Below, one piece after another: positions 9,852 through 22,232 of a DNA stretch of 64,000 nucleotides. The DNA comes from Tethya wilhelma (lineage: Eukaryota; Porifera; Demospongiae; Tethyida; Tethyidae). The position numbers were made by a program, and so were the translations under genes. The notes under the pieces were generated by a model. That model searched no databases and was not told where the DNA came from. It saw only the letters and a list, made by a program, of their open reading frames with translations. The number at the start of each line of letters is the position of its first letter. Within the stretch, counting starts at the first letter, position 1. The DNA lies in contig CAXIPT010000002.1 in assembly GCA_964030475.1 (NCBI GenBank), positions 5,544,161-5,608,160 of the forward strand, given 5' to 3'.

Positions 9852-10073
9852 CTAGATCTGTCCACAGGATCGTCCTTGGATCATATAGGTGGTCACATTG
9901 TATGGCAAGAGCACTCCTTTGTGAAGAAAGTCTGTAAGATGCTTCGTACACGAACAGCAAGCAGCAAAAGGTGAGAATAGAACGTAGAAGAATGCAGCAA
10001 TGAAACCGAGCGGCCAGGCAATGATAATGAGAACAATGAGCCAGAGGATAGACCAACACCAGCCACAAGCCAT
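9852..10073 (-). CDS. Small cysteine-containing membrane microprotein, paralogue 2
   Basis: 73 residues: WSILW, a hydrophobic membrane segment with AWPLGFIAAFFYV, then SPFAACCSCTKHLTDFLHK and VLLPYN. It differs from paralogue 3 at about 10 of 73 positions by direct comparison; hydrophobic residues swap for similar ones and all cysteines of the CCSC motif are kept. That conservation pattern indicates purifying selection. Intronless. Function unknown. Confidence 0.7.
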   Translation of the reverse strand: MACGWCWSILWLIVLIIIAWPLGFIAAFFYVLFSPFAACCSCTKHLTDFLHKGVLLPYNVTTYMIQGRSCGQI

Positions 10074-11585
10074 GATAGTGATGTGTCAGAGATCAACTTG
10101 GTAGCTGTAGAGAATTGAGATGGAATAAACTAGTTAACTGATTCAATGCACTGTGTTCTATAGCTACCCAAGATACCTACTGATATTATGGGTGATCTCT
10201 GAAGTGAGACTATAGAGCACCTGTTTGTGAAATGCTGGTTGAGCCAAGTTACGATTCACTAGTTGCCAAATCAATGTTCTGTGACTCAGTAATAACACCA
10301 AGTCCAGAATATCATACGATCTGTTAATAATAAACTATTACTTAATAATTCGTCCAGCAAACGATAAGTCCTTTATAGATTCACTACAATAGCAGTGGAT
10401 CACCACTAATTTACTACAGCCTGTCTGTCACAATGTCCTGAACAACACAATAAAGCCAAATGGTACAATGAAAGGATATAAACTAAATGTACATTGTTTA
10501 TGTGGGGGTACACAAGCTACTTGGCATATGTCCATTCCAGAAAAGCCACACCCAGTCTGTATAGTGTGGGCAATGTGCCGTCTATTGGAAGTAAACAAGC
10601 TAAGTAACAATTTAAAGATTCTTCCAAACAAGGAATTTATGAAGGAATGCTGGCTACATTGAGTATTGCATGTATTGTGCCCATTCAATGGATGGATATA
10701 GAGTCTAAAGGACTAGCTTAGTCGTAAAAGCTATTAACTAATAATAGATAGATACGACTTTCATTACTCAGGATCCATACAGTGACATGTGAGCCATTAA
10801 CACAGCAGCTGTCAAATGCATTCATGATAATAGAGCATCACAATAGCCACATTACAATCAATGCTCAATGTATAGAAAATGCATTACACAGAATTTTCTT
10901 GTTCTTATATATAGTCGATCATGAATGACATGCTTAGTAATATACAATGAAGTACAAGCCCATTATAACCAGGTTTGCAAAGGAGAATCTTTTGACTATC
11001 AGCCTAGTAATATTGCACAAGCTGAAGAAGTCTTTCATGGAACCATAACATAAATTTTGGTATCTGTATTATATTGATACTATTATCTTATTAAATGCAT
11101 GAAACAGTGCATAGAATAAACTAAGTATTAAACTCACCTCAACAACCTTCTCAAACAAAAGTCTTTCTCGGATTGATCTACTCGAGTGCTAAAAGCTTGG
11201 CTAATGGCCAAGTAATAAACAATTATGGGCAGAGATCGTCAAAATGATAAGTAAAACTTTAAATGAGCATCACGTTGCACAGGTAAGGGTTTACCCACAC
11301 CAAGCTTACTACATTAGCAGCAGAAACATAACTGAACATTTGGAAAACTTTTGATTTATAGTTTAATAAACATAAAAAAAAAACAAAAAAAAACTCAAGA
11401 AGCTTCTGAATTTAATACATAATGACAATAAATTCAACAAATGATTCACTCATAATAATCATTGTTTATAAAGATACCTTTTAATAAAAATCTCATAATA
11501 ATTTTCCTACTGAGTCAAATTATTTTCTAGTGGTCTTGAATTCACACAAACTATATAGCAAAGGATTCGGATGGGCCATACATAC
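10074..11585. other. Intergenic, no gene seen
   Basis: AT-rich sequence containing the 5' flank of microprotein gene 2 and the 3' flank of gene 3. Short overlapping frames at 10428-10688 do not resemble protein domains. Confidence 0.5.
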
Positions 11586-11807
11586 TTAGATCTGTCCACA
11601 TGACCTTCCTTGGACCATGTATGTGGCAACATTGTATGGCAAGAGCACTCCTTTGTGAAGAAAGTCCGTGAGGTGTTTCGTACACGAACAGCAAGCTGCG
11701 AACGGAGAGATGAGAACGTAGAAGAATCCAGCGATGAAACCGAGAGGCCAGGCTAGAAGAATAAGCACAATGAACCAGAGGATGGACCACAACCAGAGAC
11801 AACCCAT
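11586..11807 (-). CDS. Small cysteine-containing membrane microprotein, paralogue 3
   Basis: 73 residues, starting MGCLWLWSILWF; a Gly2-Cys3 start is also compatible with lipid modification (speculative). It shares the membrane segment, SPFAACCSCTKHLTDFLHK and the tail ending GRSCGQI with paralogue 2. Same strand and intronless, so the pair arose by tandem duplication. Confidence 0.72.
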   Translation of the reverse strand: MGCLWLWSILWFIVLILLAWPLGFIAGFFYVLISPFAACCSCTKHLTDFLHKGVLLPYNVATYMVQGRSCGQI

Positions 11808-13270
11808 GATTTTGCGAGCAAAGTTGAAGTATGTGTTGGAATGGGAATCGGACTGGAACTGTTACAGGAATGTGACCAAGTGTATAGTGGTTGGGTAGTT
11901 GGTGAACTTCAAGGGGTGGTGGTCACGAGGTAATGTCCTGTGGAGTGAATACACACACAGACTGATGATGCGTGAGTGTTTACAAAACATTGAATTGATC
12001 TCACAGCTTGAGGTTATAGAAAAAACAAGATAATCTTAATAGGAAATGACCATTGTGATGCTGTGTGTGTTTGGACAACTTACAACAGTATTATTGTTAG
12101 ATGACAATCTACAATGGCTTGACTCATATGCACAACAAGATTTCTCATAAAGCCATGCTAGGCTGCAATAATACATCTCTCAATGTTGGTCAAGAGCTGC
12201 GTATAGTCAAATTTTCACGGAGATCATGTGCACCTGGCTTTATACTGTTTTCCCTTATGCTAGGCTGCAATATACATCTTTCAATGTAGGCCAAGAGCTA
12301 TAGTCAATTTCTCACAGATTATCTTGTGCACAATTTACTGTTTTCCCTTGGGTTGATCAAAACTGAACAACATGCATGAAAACAATAAACTGGGATAAAA
12401 GTACTATATACAGTAACTAATCTATTGTCCAGCTAGACTCTAAGACTTGCTATTGTGTTTCAAGTGGGAGAGCTAATGACATGACTAGAAGCCACAGGCA
12501 TTTCTCAATTGACTGTCTAGGAGCTACATAGAGTATACACTGATGTGCTGTATTCACACCATTCAATGACCACGTACGCACACACACAACTAAAGCCACA
12601 CAGTGAACGCTTTGACTACAGTTTACATCCACCCTCATAGTTCATACAAACACTATAGTCAAGATTTAATTAACTCAAAATTAGTATATAATATAATGAC
12701 CCACGTACAAGCTAGGCTTACAAATGACCACAGTATTACAAAACTTATTGTCTCATGACTAAAACACATGGCAGGTCCATGGAGAAATAGAACAAAGTAA
12801 CTAGAGTTAGACAATTACTAAAGCTGTTCTCTGTTGTGCATAATATAAGCTACTTTGCTAGGACAATGTCATAATAAATGATACTTATACCTAATAAATC
12901 TACAGCGCATACCTTTACCTATAGAGCCCTTATAGAGCCACAAGAACCCACATAAAGCGAATACCATAAAATTAGCAGCAAACTAAAGAACTCCCCCACA
13001 TAACCGAAATCAAAACACACAGATTTGACAAGGAAACGTGTACAAATATCGTCCAAACCTGAGTGAGATGCCAAAAATCTGTTTGGGTGTTGGCTTGCTC
13101 GGATTCTTCGAACCTTAAAGTTTAAACTTTCGGTAAAGATCGTACGTTGACCTTTCTTTTGCGTTTGCGCATGCGCAATAACAAATGCGATTAAGCGGGA
13201 ACTTACGTAATGCATCACGTACATCAGATCAGACTGATACAGACACAAAGTTTAATGCAATGAAAGTGAT
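11808..13270. other. Intergenic with NRF1-like palindrome
   Basis: No convincing gene. Near-duplicate segments around 12150-12195 and 12255-12300 (share CTAGGCTGCAATA and AAGAGCT) form a degenerate tandem repeat. A perfect NRF1-type palindrome TGCGCATGCGCA lies at 13166-13177, so a distal 5' exon or promoter for the minus-strand gene at 11807 is possible but unsupported. Confidence 0.4.
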
Positions 13271-16200
13271 TTAAAGACAATATTGGAGCACTAGTTGAGT
13301 GAACTTGATGAAAGCAGGTATCATTTCTTGACATGTTGGAAGAATCTAAAAATAGCATAAAAGCATTACATAAACATTACATCACAACCAAAAAAAAGAG
13401 CATGATTATAATACACACCTCTGATACTGGAAGCAGGAACCCAGTATAGTGAGTAGCAGTAGCATTGTTATAGTCTGGTCTTAGTTCAATCGTAAGAGGA
13501 ACCATACACTTATTGTCCTCTCTGGGAGAACTCTCAGAATAGTCCAAGATCCTGAATATAGATAAAGCAAAGTGGATAAAGTTACTTATCGTATATATTA
13601 ATCTATCAAGGCCTAATAATAGGTCGATCCGATTATTATTATCAAGTTGGCATTCTTACCAGTCTGCAAATGTGCCTGAGGCAGAGTAGATGCTGACCAT
13701 ACTTTGGGAGGAGTAGGCCACACCCACTTGGCTAGCTGCCGATGCTACCCAGTCCGATACGTACTTAATTATGTTCAAATTAGAGGGTGAGTCCCTTTTG
13801 ATTGCTGTGTGGATGATATAGTGTGGGCATCACATTATTATGTGCATTGAAATCTCACAATGAAACAGACACATGCACTCACACACACACACACATATAT
13901 ATACCTGGAGGATAAAGAATTTTCTGATGATACGAGTGAAAGTCTATGACTCCAATCACATTTCCCAGAGACGTGAAATATTTTGTCAACACTTGGACCT
14001 CAAGCTCTGAAGCAGCTTTAGTACCAGAGAATAGCTCACTACAAGGATCAGTCGATATGCTGTCAGAAGCCTACAAGTTTGAGAAAAATAGTATATAGGT
14101 ATGTACCAGCTCATTTTGGTCATCCATAGAATCATGTATGCAGTCTTTCTTAGATTGATACAATTAATGGAACAATGGGTTATAATAGTTATAGCTAGGT
14201 AGTCAGATCTTATGAATCAATGAATGTATGAATGAATAAAATGAGTGATTTGTGCTTGTTACTAGTTTTAAAAAATTTCAAAAAAATAAGCAGTGTAGGA
14301 ATGGGCAGTGCATTAAAAAGTATTGGAACAAGGAATGGTCCCAATTTCGGCACATGACTACATCATTTTCATTTCTATCCCTCATGCATAGCTATTTATG
14401 TGGTAAAATTAATGGTTCAAAGAATGAACTGTACTTGAATAGCTTATCAGTATCACATTAATTTTTACCCCATGGTTCCGCAAATTCCTGCCAATCTTAT
14501 CACTTGGCTAAAAAGTGGAATAAAGTATAGCATGCAAGATTAGATTAATACCATCCAAGACTTGGGCACAAAAATGAAGTAGTCATGTGCCGAAATTGGG
14601 ACCATTCCTTGTTCCAATACTTTTTAATGCACTGCCCATTCCTACACTGCTTATTTTTTTGAAATTTTTACTACTTGTTCATTCACTTTTTTCAACACTA
14701 CAGTGAACAGACTATCAGAGACTGGTTAGTCTGTATAAAAAGCTTGAGTTATCTGAGAAGCAGCTACATTGGCTGCTCTAGAGCAGCTTGTGCGCATGCG
14801 CATTTAGTGCCATTATGAAAAGGAGTTACTTTGTGCTGTCAAAATTGGCTCAACACATTCTGGTTCTCTGGAAATGCTTTTCAAGTAAGTCAGTTAGGAA
14901 GTACGTACGTAAGTAAGTTAGATGAACAAAAGTGGTACTATTGTGGCTTCCCACTAGCTCTCTCTACGAGTGCTGAGGAAAGGTTCTGTGAGTTTTAGGC
15001 CTTGCACACAATTGGTAATCTGTCAGTTAGACACTGTGAGCAAGTTTGAAGACTCAATTTTGTTTTGTTAGATTTTTATGATCATAAACATTTTGTATTG
15101 TGCCTATGGGACATTCGGCCCATTCCTACTATACGTACTACCGTACGTATGATTCTACCTCATTCCAGTGTGTGTCAAAGTTTCTATTGAGATCCACTCC
15201 CGCACAAGATGATCCCTCAATTGGTTGGACGTTCTTCCTCCACATACGATACTTTGGGTACTGCAACCAGGTCAGCTGCATGATGAGGAGAGAGGGGGAG
15301 AGAGAGAAAGTATTTTATGAATGCAACTATTATTACATGATTTACACTAAGTCTTAATTAATAATTGTTATAAAAAATTATGGTGTGAGTGTATTATGTG
15401 TGGAGGGAGTTTGGGCTACATATTTTGCACATATAGGGGTGGATATACTTACGAAGTATCCATCTGGGTTAGCAATAGGTACCATGACAAATTTAACTCT
15501 TTTTAGAAGATTCTGGAGCTGTAGTAATACAGATCAAACAGTACATCCATCCATTTGTGTACAAGTATAACCAATAGTAACACAACGTACATCATGCCTT
15601 ACCATGTGATCTGAAGGGCGTGGTGAAGCCAAATACCTTGCAATGCACATACACACAGATCCTGATATCCATTCTCCTGATATAGACAAATAAACAAAAA
15701 GCATTGTGCAATGAAGCATTGTCCAAAGCCAAAATGCCAGTCTAGCTTGCTGAATCAGCTTAGTTACATAAAGGATACAGCTTAAATTTGTATGATATGC
15801 CCAAAGTTCTAATAATTATTCGCTAGTCATGACATTTCGATGTTTGTATATACTTTCCATCACTTACTTGCATGAAGCAAGCATTGAAGATAGATTTTAG
15901 GTTTGTCTCCTCCAGCCTCCCTGTCTGTGAAGTGCAAGGCAAAGATGTGTCTCTCATAATGACTCTGTCCGATGGAGGGAGTCATGGAGACAATGTCAGA
16001 ATGATCCTCAGCCAGTCTCTGATACCATTTCACCATGTCAGTATAGTTGACCTGGAGAATATTTAAAAGGACAGAACATTAATTTTTTTAGCTAATGCAA
16101 GAAGAGTCTGATTGACAAAAATTACTAGTGCTTTTGAATCTTCAACTAATAAAATGAATACACAATGCATGTATATGTATTGTATAAAGATGAATGCATG

Positions 16201-17310
16201 TAATGGTAATTAAAATACCATATAGCGGGAAATTTCCATGGGGGAAAATTTTTACGAATTTCGCGGTTTGGCAGCTTTCCGCTAAAATTTTCCCCCATGA
16301 AATTTGTCCCCGCGAATTTCTATTCAAGACGAAAACGCAAAAATTTTCCCCCACGAAAATTTCCCGCTATACAGTAGGAATAATATATTCAAGCTTACTT
16401 ACATAGCGTTTAATGAATCCGTTATCACTGGCCAAATAATCTTTCAAGCCATCACAGCCTTGACATCTTAGTCTGTCTTTCTTTCCATCATCATCATCAC
16501 TGCCTCTTTTCAATCTGACACTATGCTCCAATGAGCTCAACAACCTTATGTCCTTTTGAGACTGTTCTCTTAAAACAGGCAATCTCAAATTGTCACCAAT
16601 TAACGATTCAATATTCCTCTCCCTCTGGTAGAGTGAGGCTGGTGTGAACCGACTATGGTGCTGAAGAGTGTCCCAACTTCCTTGGACCTCTTCTGCTAAT
16701 AAGTCTCTCATGTGTGCTAAGAGAGTGCAGTTTGAAAGTCCTAGTCGATGAAGAGAATGCCGTGTAGTGATCAGTTCAATCCAGTTGCCGTCAGTGTGAA
16801 GGACTTCGAGCTGAAGCCAGTGACCTTTAGAGTGAAGTACACGACCCAAGTGTGGTCTGTTGGCGTAGCTGGATGATAGTCAAGGGGGGGAAAAAGATAT
16901 TGTGAATCAGTTACTGAACTGTTACAGCAATCTTGTCTTAAAATTTTAATTGTGATTTTTCAAAGCAGATAAGTAAACAGATTGCACCCTTTTCACCAAT
17001 ATTACTAGTTTTTTAACTTGTGTCATCAGCACAGTCCATGAGTCATACTAAAGATGTACAATTGAGAACTGTACACAAACAGTGACAGGTATATAGTCTA
17101 TCATATGTCACTGTGTATGACATACCATTTCCATACTTTAGCGGCAGTGATATCATACAGCATTGGAGGCCATCCACCACCATCATCTCTGTGCCGTCCA
17201 GCAGCTCCATGAGTGGGTTGAACTCCTAACAGCACAGTTAGCAGTAGACAAAAGCAATAGAAGAGTGAATGAATAACATGGCTGCCACTGGGAGCTGATG
17301 AATGAACCAT
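13271..17310 (-). CDS. Secreted M14 metallocarboxypeptidase (A-type), ten exons, complete
   Basis: Exons in transcription order: 17310-17126, 16868-16403, 16051-15868, 15676-15603, 15518-15453, 15275-15159 (start 15260 is an alternative acceptor), 14070-13905, 13804-13660, 13551-13419, 13345-13271. Introns are GT-AG and phases fit throughout, giving 536 residues. A signal peptide (1-35) precedes a prodomain. A furin-type RLKR site and an acidic DDDDGK linker precede the peptidase. Zinc ligands are HAREW (H277, E280; split by an intron) and H409 in DFHSYHQ. Other landmarks are NPDGY, RMWRKN, DLNRN and catalytic E490 in TIELRP. The residue equivalent to bovine CPA Ile255 is Ala (SGTFADW), pointing to small hydrophobic C-terminal substrates rather than basic ones. 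Secreted zymogen by inference. Confidence 0.9.
14262..14680. repeat. Long-armed palindromic element in a carboxypeptidase intron
   Basis: Nearly perfect inverted arms of about 98 bp (14273-14369 and 14571-14668) flank a 200-bp loop. A fold-back transposon/MITE is the simplest reading. An NRF1-type palindrome follows at 14791-14802. Confidence 0.85.
16216..16376. repeat. Palindromic MITE with TACCATATAGCGGG ends
   Basis: About 160 bp; terminal inverted repeats TACCATATAGCGGGAAATTT and its complement at 16357-16376, with internal CCCCCATGAAA/ATGGGGGAAA complementarity. It lies in the intron between carboxypeptidase exons 2 and 3. Confidence 0.85.
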
Positions 17311-18620
17311 TGTCAGAGGTAGTATAGCTGGTTAGGAGTCTGTCAGAAGAATCAGATACGACAAGTATATTATGTGTTGACAGGTTAGCAATATTTGGTC
17401 TGAAATAGACAACAAGCATGCAGCCTATCAGTGACAAACTACCTTAAACTGTTCACAAAACAATATGACAACAACTAGTTACAGTTTAAGATCGATTACT
17501 TACAAAACTCTTTCACCTTCGTGGAGAACTGAATTTGTGAAATTACTATTCACTCATGTATTAAATTTTGATAGCTATGAGGAAGTTACGGTAGAGTACA
17601 AATACCTAAAATACCCCAATTAATTATAAATACACTCCCCATTAATTTTAGTATAGTAGACAGCCGAGAACTACTTGCATTGCTAAGGAAACTAGAGTTA
17701 TGAATATTGGTTAGTAACTTAACACCATCTGTTTCTATAGTAAAACTATGTGCTTTGATGCAGTTTGACGTACAGAAATCCTTATGATATTATTGTGTAT
17801 CTTTAAACTTTTCGTGGCACAAAAGTTTGTGAAAAGTTGATCTTCGCTGTTTTGATCTAATTTTCGTGAATCACTATCTCTGAAATTGTGTTGCCATTAT
17901 ATGGTTTTCTAAATTTTCGTGATATATGGTCAAATCATGAAATTTATGAAAATTTGGAGCTATACAGTATATTGTTTGTCAGACACAAAACAATTTGACG
18001 GTCAAAGGGTTAAAGATTCCACTGTGGAAGTAATGTTTAGGCTAGAGCAAATGGCAATAATGTACTCCAAACAACAACAACACTGAACTAGCCCAACATA
18101 ACTTGATATAAAATGGCGGGAGCCTGAGTATGCGGCACCCGAGACTACTACTAACACAAAACAAGCCTATAAGAAATTACATGCAAAGCTAAAAATCAGT
18201 ACAACAAAGTAATAATGGCATATCTAAAAGAACAACTGATACCATTGTTTGTTTTTCTACGGATGCACAGAGCATGAAATTGAAAAAAGAAACCACATTG
18301 AAAACTTAAAAAATTATATGCATTTATATGAAAGCCCATGAGAGGCTAATAGGCAGGCCTAGTATGCTTGGTGTTTCATAAAAGCACATCATAACACAAT
18401 ACTTAGAGCAGAACTACATTAGAACTGTACCTTTCAATGTGTCTTTAGCTTGTACCAGAGCTTGTACAATGGTCCATTGTCTTGGGACGAGAAGCTCCAC
18501 CCTCAAAAGTGGGCGTGTACAAAAACTTAGCGCCACCCAGAATGACCTTTGAACTCACGTGGCGTTTTGAGAAGAAAGTCACAGGGGAGTTTGTGGCGCC
18601 AAGAACCAGCTATAAAAGCC
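17311..18620. other. Intergenic; promoter region and one MITE
   Basis: Separates the divergent carboxypeptidase and proline-rich genes. It contains an AT-rich palindromic element at about 17798-17975 (ends near GGAGCTATACAGTA) related to the one at 37751-37950. GC content rises after 18480, typical of the approach to the next gene. Confidence 0.5.
17798..17975. repeat. MITE-like element, TTTTCGTG family
   Basis: Shares TGGCACAAAAGTT, TTCGTGAATC and AAATTTGGAGCTA with the inverse of 37751-37950; the left end is eroded. Confidence 0.6.
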
Positions 18621-20459
18621 ATGGAGGGACACAAGAAGCATTTCAGTTCGTACAGACCTTCTCAAGATCACCAGAACTTCGCGAACACGTATTCCCAGGC
18701 CGCTCCATTATCTCAACCTCCGTGGACGTTCGCTCAGCAAAATTTCCCCCGCTCTTCAATGTCCCCGACACCCCACCGCCCTCCCCCCGTACCCCAGAAG
18801 TGTGGAGTGCCCCCTCAAGCACGGAGCCCACAGCGCGGGGTCGTTTCTTCCCAGGGACCCAAGACAACAGCAGCACCAGTCCCCATTTCAACCTCTGCAA
18901 GACCTCCTCCAACTGCCAACCAACCACATTTGAAGTTGGACAGCAACCACGATTTCCATTCAATGCTTCCAATGCCACCAAAACCAAGACCCCCTCCCAC
19001 TCCACAGTGGGGAGTTCCACCTGTGCCCCTCTCGTTAATTCCCAATATGCCACACCCACTACCACCACCTGGAATGTCTCCAATGTTTGCTCCATCTAAT
19101 ATCCCGCCAGTTCCTCACGCTCGACCTTTGCAATTTGGACCACGAGGAAGACTTGCGTGGACCCCCAGAGGGGACCTGAACGTCACACTCCCCCCTGCCC
19201 CACCCCCTCGAGGTCTAGCGGAACGTATGGGGATAGGTGTGGGTGTGGTTGAGTCACATGATGACCCGTTTGTTGCTGATTGGTTGAGAATTGTCGGCTC
19301 GAAACGAGACCACCTTCGACAGCAAGAGGAGAGGGAGAGAGAAGGAGAGCAGAGAGTCAAGGTTGGTTGCTAGTGTATGTGTTGCTACGGTTGTGTGATT
19401 GGATGTTACACAGTTTGTTAGCTATGGCCTCTCTCTCTATGAATATTTTGAATGCGAAAGTTGTCACCGTGCTAGTAAAGATAAAACGTGTAATTATTTT
19501 TGTCTGGTAGAGTTTCATTGCTATATTGTACATATATAGATTGAAGAAAAACTGTTGCATGGCAAGAATTTTTTTATTAAAGATGGACAATTTGGCCTGT
19601 GGGCCTTTGTCAGCAAATAAAGGAAATGCGTACATACAAGATATTATTTTATAGAAAATTCTTGCTATGCTAAGCTCAACAGTTTTTCTTCGATCTGTTT
19701 GTGCGTGTTGTGTTGCTTTTGCATTTATTCTGAACCTTGCACTCTTTGCAGTACAGCTATTGCTCATGTGAGTCCTCAAGATGTACATACTCTTACCTGT
19801 ACACATGTTGTATAACACTCCGTCGAGAATTGTTGTTTCAAGTTTAATCCTTTATATCCTTAATATCTGTATCCTCACAACAGATTATCTAATGTGTATT
19901 ATGCGTATGTACTGTATACCGCTTAATTTTCGAGGTACTTAACTTTCGCGGTTTTCGCGGATCGAATGTTATCCGCGAAAATTGTTCAACGAAAAATTGC
20001 GTGCTCATATGCGTGCGCACACAAATATCAATCTGCGAAACTTATTCAACGAAAATCTGCAATAGCACAATCCACGAAAATTAAGTAACCTCGAAAATTA
20101 AGCGGTATACGGTATTTGTACAGAAGGAACACATGCTGGGTGTGCACTAATTGGGAATATCAAGTCCACTTTTAGCTACTTTTTAGTTGCAGTTAATGTA
20201 GAAAAATATCACAGCAAAAACTCAAGTGGCCTGAGTAAAATGCTATTCTTGTATAGTATAGCTACTTTATAAATTCACGATTACTGTAATAAGATATTTT
20301 TTGTTTGTTTTCTTACAGATTGTCGAGGCTCGTCAATTACTTGGTCATGCTTCGGTGCTCCTGGGCCTCTTAAGCTCCGCCCACCAACAACTGTGCACTC
20401 TCTCAGACGATGACATCATCCAGTGGAGAGAAATGACATCACAAGTCAATTCCTACAAG
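18621..20459 (+). CDS. Proline-rich protein, two exons visible; possible PDCD7 (U11/U12 59K) homologue, 3' incomplete
   Basis: Exon 1 (18621-19361) encodes a long proline-rich region (RPPPVPQ, PKPRPPPTPQ, PHPLPPPGM) ending in DPFVADWLRIVGSKRDHLRQ and a Glu/Arg run. A phase-0 GT-AG intron joins exon 2 (20319-20459), whose 47 residues (IVEARQLLGHASVLLGLLSS...) end at a GTATGC donor. A proline-rich N-terminus followed by a WLxxV/coiled-coil start resembles PDCD7, a minor-spliceosome protein; this is a weak recollection-based match. No later exon was found before 24974, so the gene is truncated, or has distant exons, or is a pseudogene. The frame is open upstream to 18549. A TATAAAAG at 18611 lies only 2 bp before this ATG, which makes the start uncertain. 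Confidence 0.5.
19541..19692. repeat. Small palindromic MITE
   Basis: Inverted ends GAAGAAAAACTGTTG (left) and its complement (right), with matching CAAGAATTTT blocks inside. Located in the intron of the proline-rich gene. Confidence 0.75.
19910..20114. repeat. Palindromic MITE with TACTGTATACCGCTTAATTT ends
   Basis: About 205 bp; 26-bp near-perfect terminal inverted repeats (TACTGTATACCGCTTAATTT.. and ..AAGCGGTATACGGTA). The interior repeats CGAAAAT/ATTTTCG. It lies in the intron just upstream of exon 2 of the proline-rich gene. Confidence 0.88.
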
Positions 20460-22161
20460 GTATGCAGACTATGCACTCAATCGCCATGGTTCCTTTGTTA
20501 ATCCCATGGTAGTTCTTGTTCCAGTGATAATGCCTTGATGATTCCTCAATTAAAGTTCATCTGGTTTGAGAATATCAAATACTGGTAGAAAAAAATTGAA
20601 TATCTTTCTAAATATCCAACCGATTACAAACTTTCAAGCACTATATTGGAAAGTGCTCATTCTCCCCATTCCTTTGGTTGCTTTTCCATCTTCCTACACC
20701 TTACCAGTCAAAAGTTACATAGCTGTTTAGTATTGCATGACTCTCATTATTTCACTTCTGGCGGCATTCTCAAACCAGATGGACTTTATACATACTGTGT
20801 AACAGTATGTATAAAGAGTGTAATATTTTTGATTGTGTATTATTGGCCTCGAATAGCAGGCTATATATAATTTATACATTTTCCCAATGAACTACATACA
20901 GTATACTCTAATACTCTTGACAGTATTAATGACCTCTAACTAGCTACTGCATATAATTATACATTTTCCCAATGAACTAGCTTCCATGTACGTACTGTGT
21001 TGCAATGGCTACCATGTATCCATGATAATGTAATGTTGATATGGTACATTCTTGGTGTGGCATATGGTGAACATAATTATGGAGGAACTGGGTAAAGGAA
21101 AGGTTTGATTGACATCCTGTATCCATTCAAGTTGAACTTTAAACTTTCCTGGAATTAATAGCTTGAAGCCAATGTAATTCTACTGAACTCCCATCAGTAT
21201 GTATGTATGTATGTATGTACATGTATCTATGTATCTATGTATGTATGTCTAAATGAACCAAGTTCAATCCAAAGCAGCTGTTTAATTGTGCCATACAAAG
21301 TTCATTAANTTTCTTTGTTTACCATTGACCCTCTATGACTCCTAGCTACTCTATTGTCACCTCCACCCAGCCAGTAATCAGCAATTAGCCTATAAATATG
21401 GCAAAAAAAGTGTGTGTTTGTGTGTGTGTGTGTGTTTATAAACTGTGTACATGTGCTCTGCATGTGCATAGCATACACACAAGCATAACCACTTGTCTTC
21501 TACCTACCCCCACACCCTCCATTATCTCCATGCTTCTGTTAAATTGTTTTTATAGAACACCTTTGTTGCTCCTTCAACTATTAATGCTCTTCTTTTTTCC
21601 TTCACTCTTTGGCTTCTAAGCTAAGTGTTCTGTTGCGTGACTCTACCCTATAAAAAAGACCTTTAAAAATTGTGTGCCTTAGACATTTTTGAAGATTGAC
21701 TCAAAGGAGATATGCCAAGAATGTTGTGGTCACCCATTGACCTTGTCATAGGGCTTCTTTGACTACCTTTCATATGTGATTGATGAGTAGCCCTTGCCCA
21801 AGAGCTTTATGCCTGATATGGTGTTGGCAAGTCGTTGCTTGGAATTAGCTAGTTGTCTCTTTCAAGTATGAACACGCAGTGTTGTATTGTATGAAGAATG
21901 CATGTATGTATGTATATGTACTGTGCGTTAATGGGTGTACATTTATGCACAATTTTTTATTTTAAGTATTATTTCATCTAGCTGCGTTTGATTTGCAGAA
22001 GATAGAAAGTGTGTGTGTGTGTGTGTGTGTGTAAGAGCCTACAGTACATACCTTATTGTGTAACTATTAACCTGTACTCCCTTTGCAAAAGTACAACAAT
22101 TTCTGAATGGTCTACCCACATATGTACACATAGCGTAGTTTGCTGTTTCCTAGCAACTGTG

Positions 22162-22232
22162 TAGCCTCGTTCCCAGGCTCCCCCCCACCCCTTTAATTAA
22201 AAAAGTAAAGGGAGGTGCCTGGAATGAGCGAC
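22162..22232. repeat. Short TAGCCTCGT palindromic element (degenerate copy)
   Basis: Starts TAGCCTCGTTCCCAGGCTC and ends with a degenerate inverse (GCCTGGAATGAGCGA). Same family as 30609-30677 and 50750-50827. Confidence 0.6.

Noticed and set aside
16142..16406. 70-codon ORFs on both strands near 16.2 kb
   Set aside because: They lie inside a palindromic MITE; the two products are mirror artefacts.
18482..19099. Overlapping 205-codon ORF in another frame of the proline-rich exon
   Set aside because: The 18621 frame has continuous proline motifs and joins in phase to exon 2; this one has no matching downstream exon.
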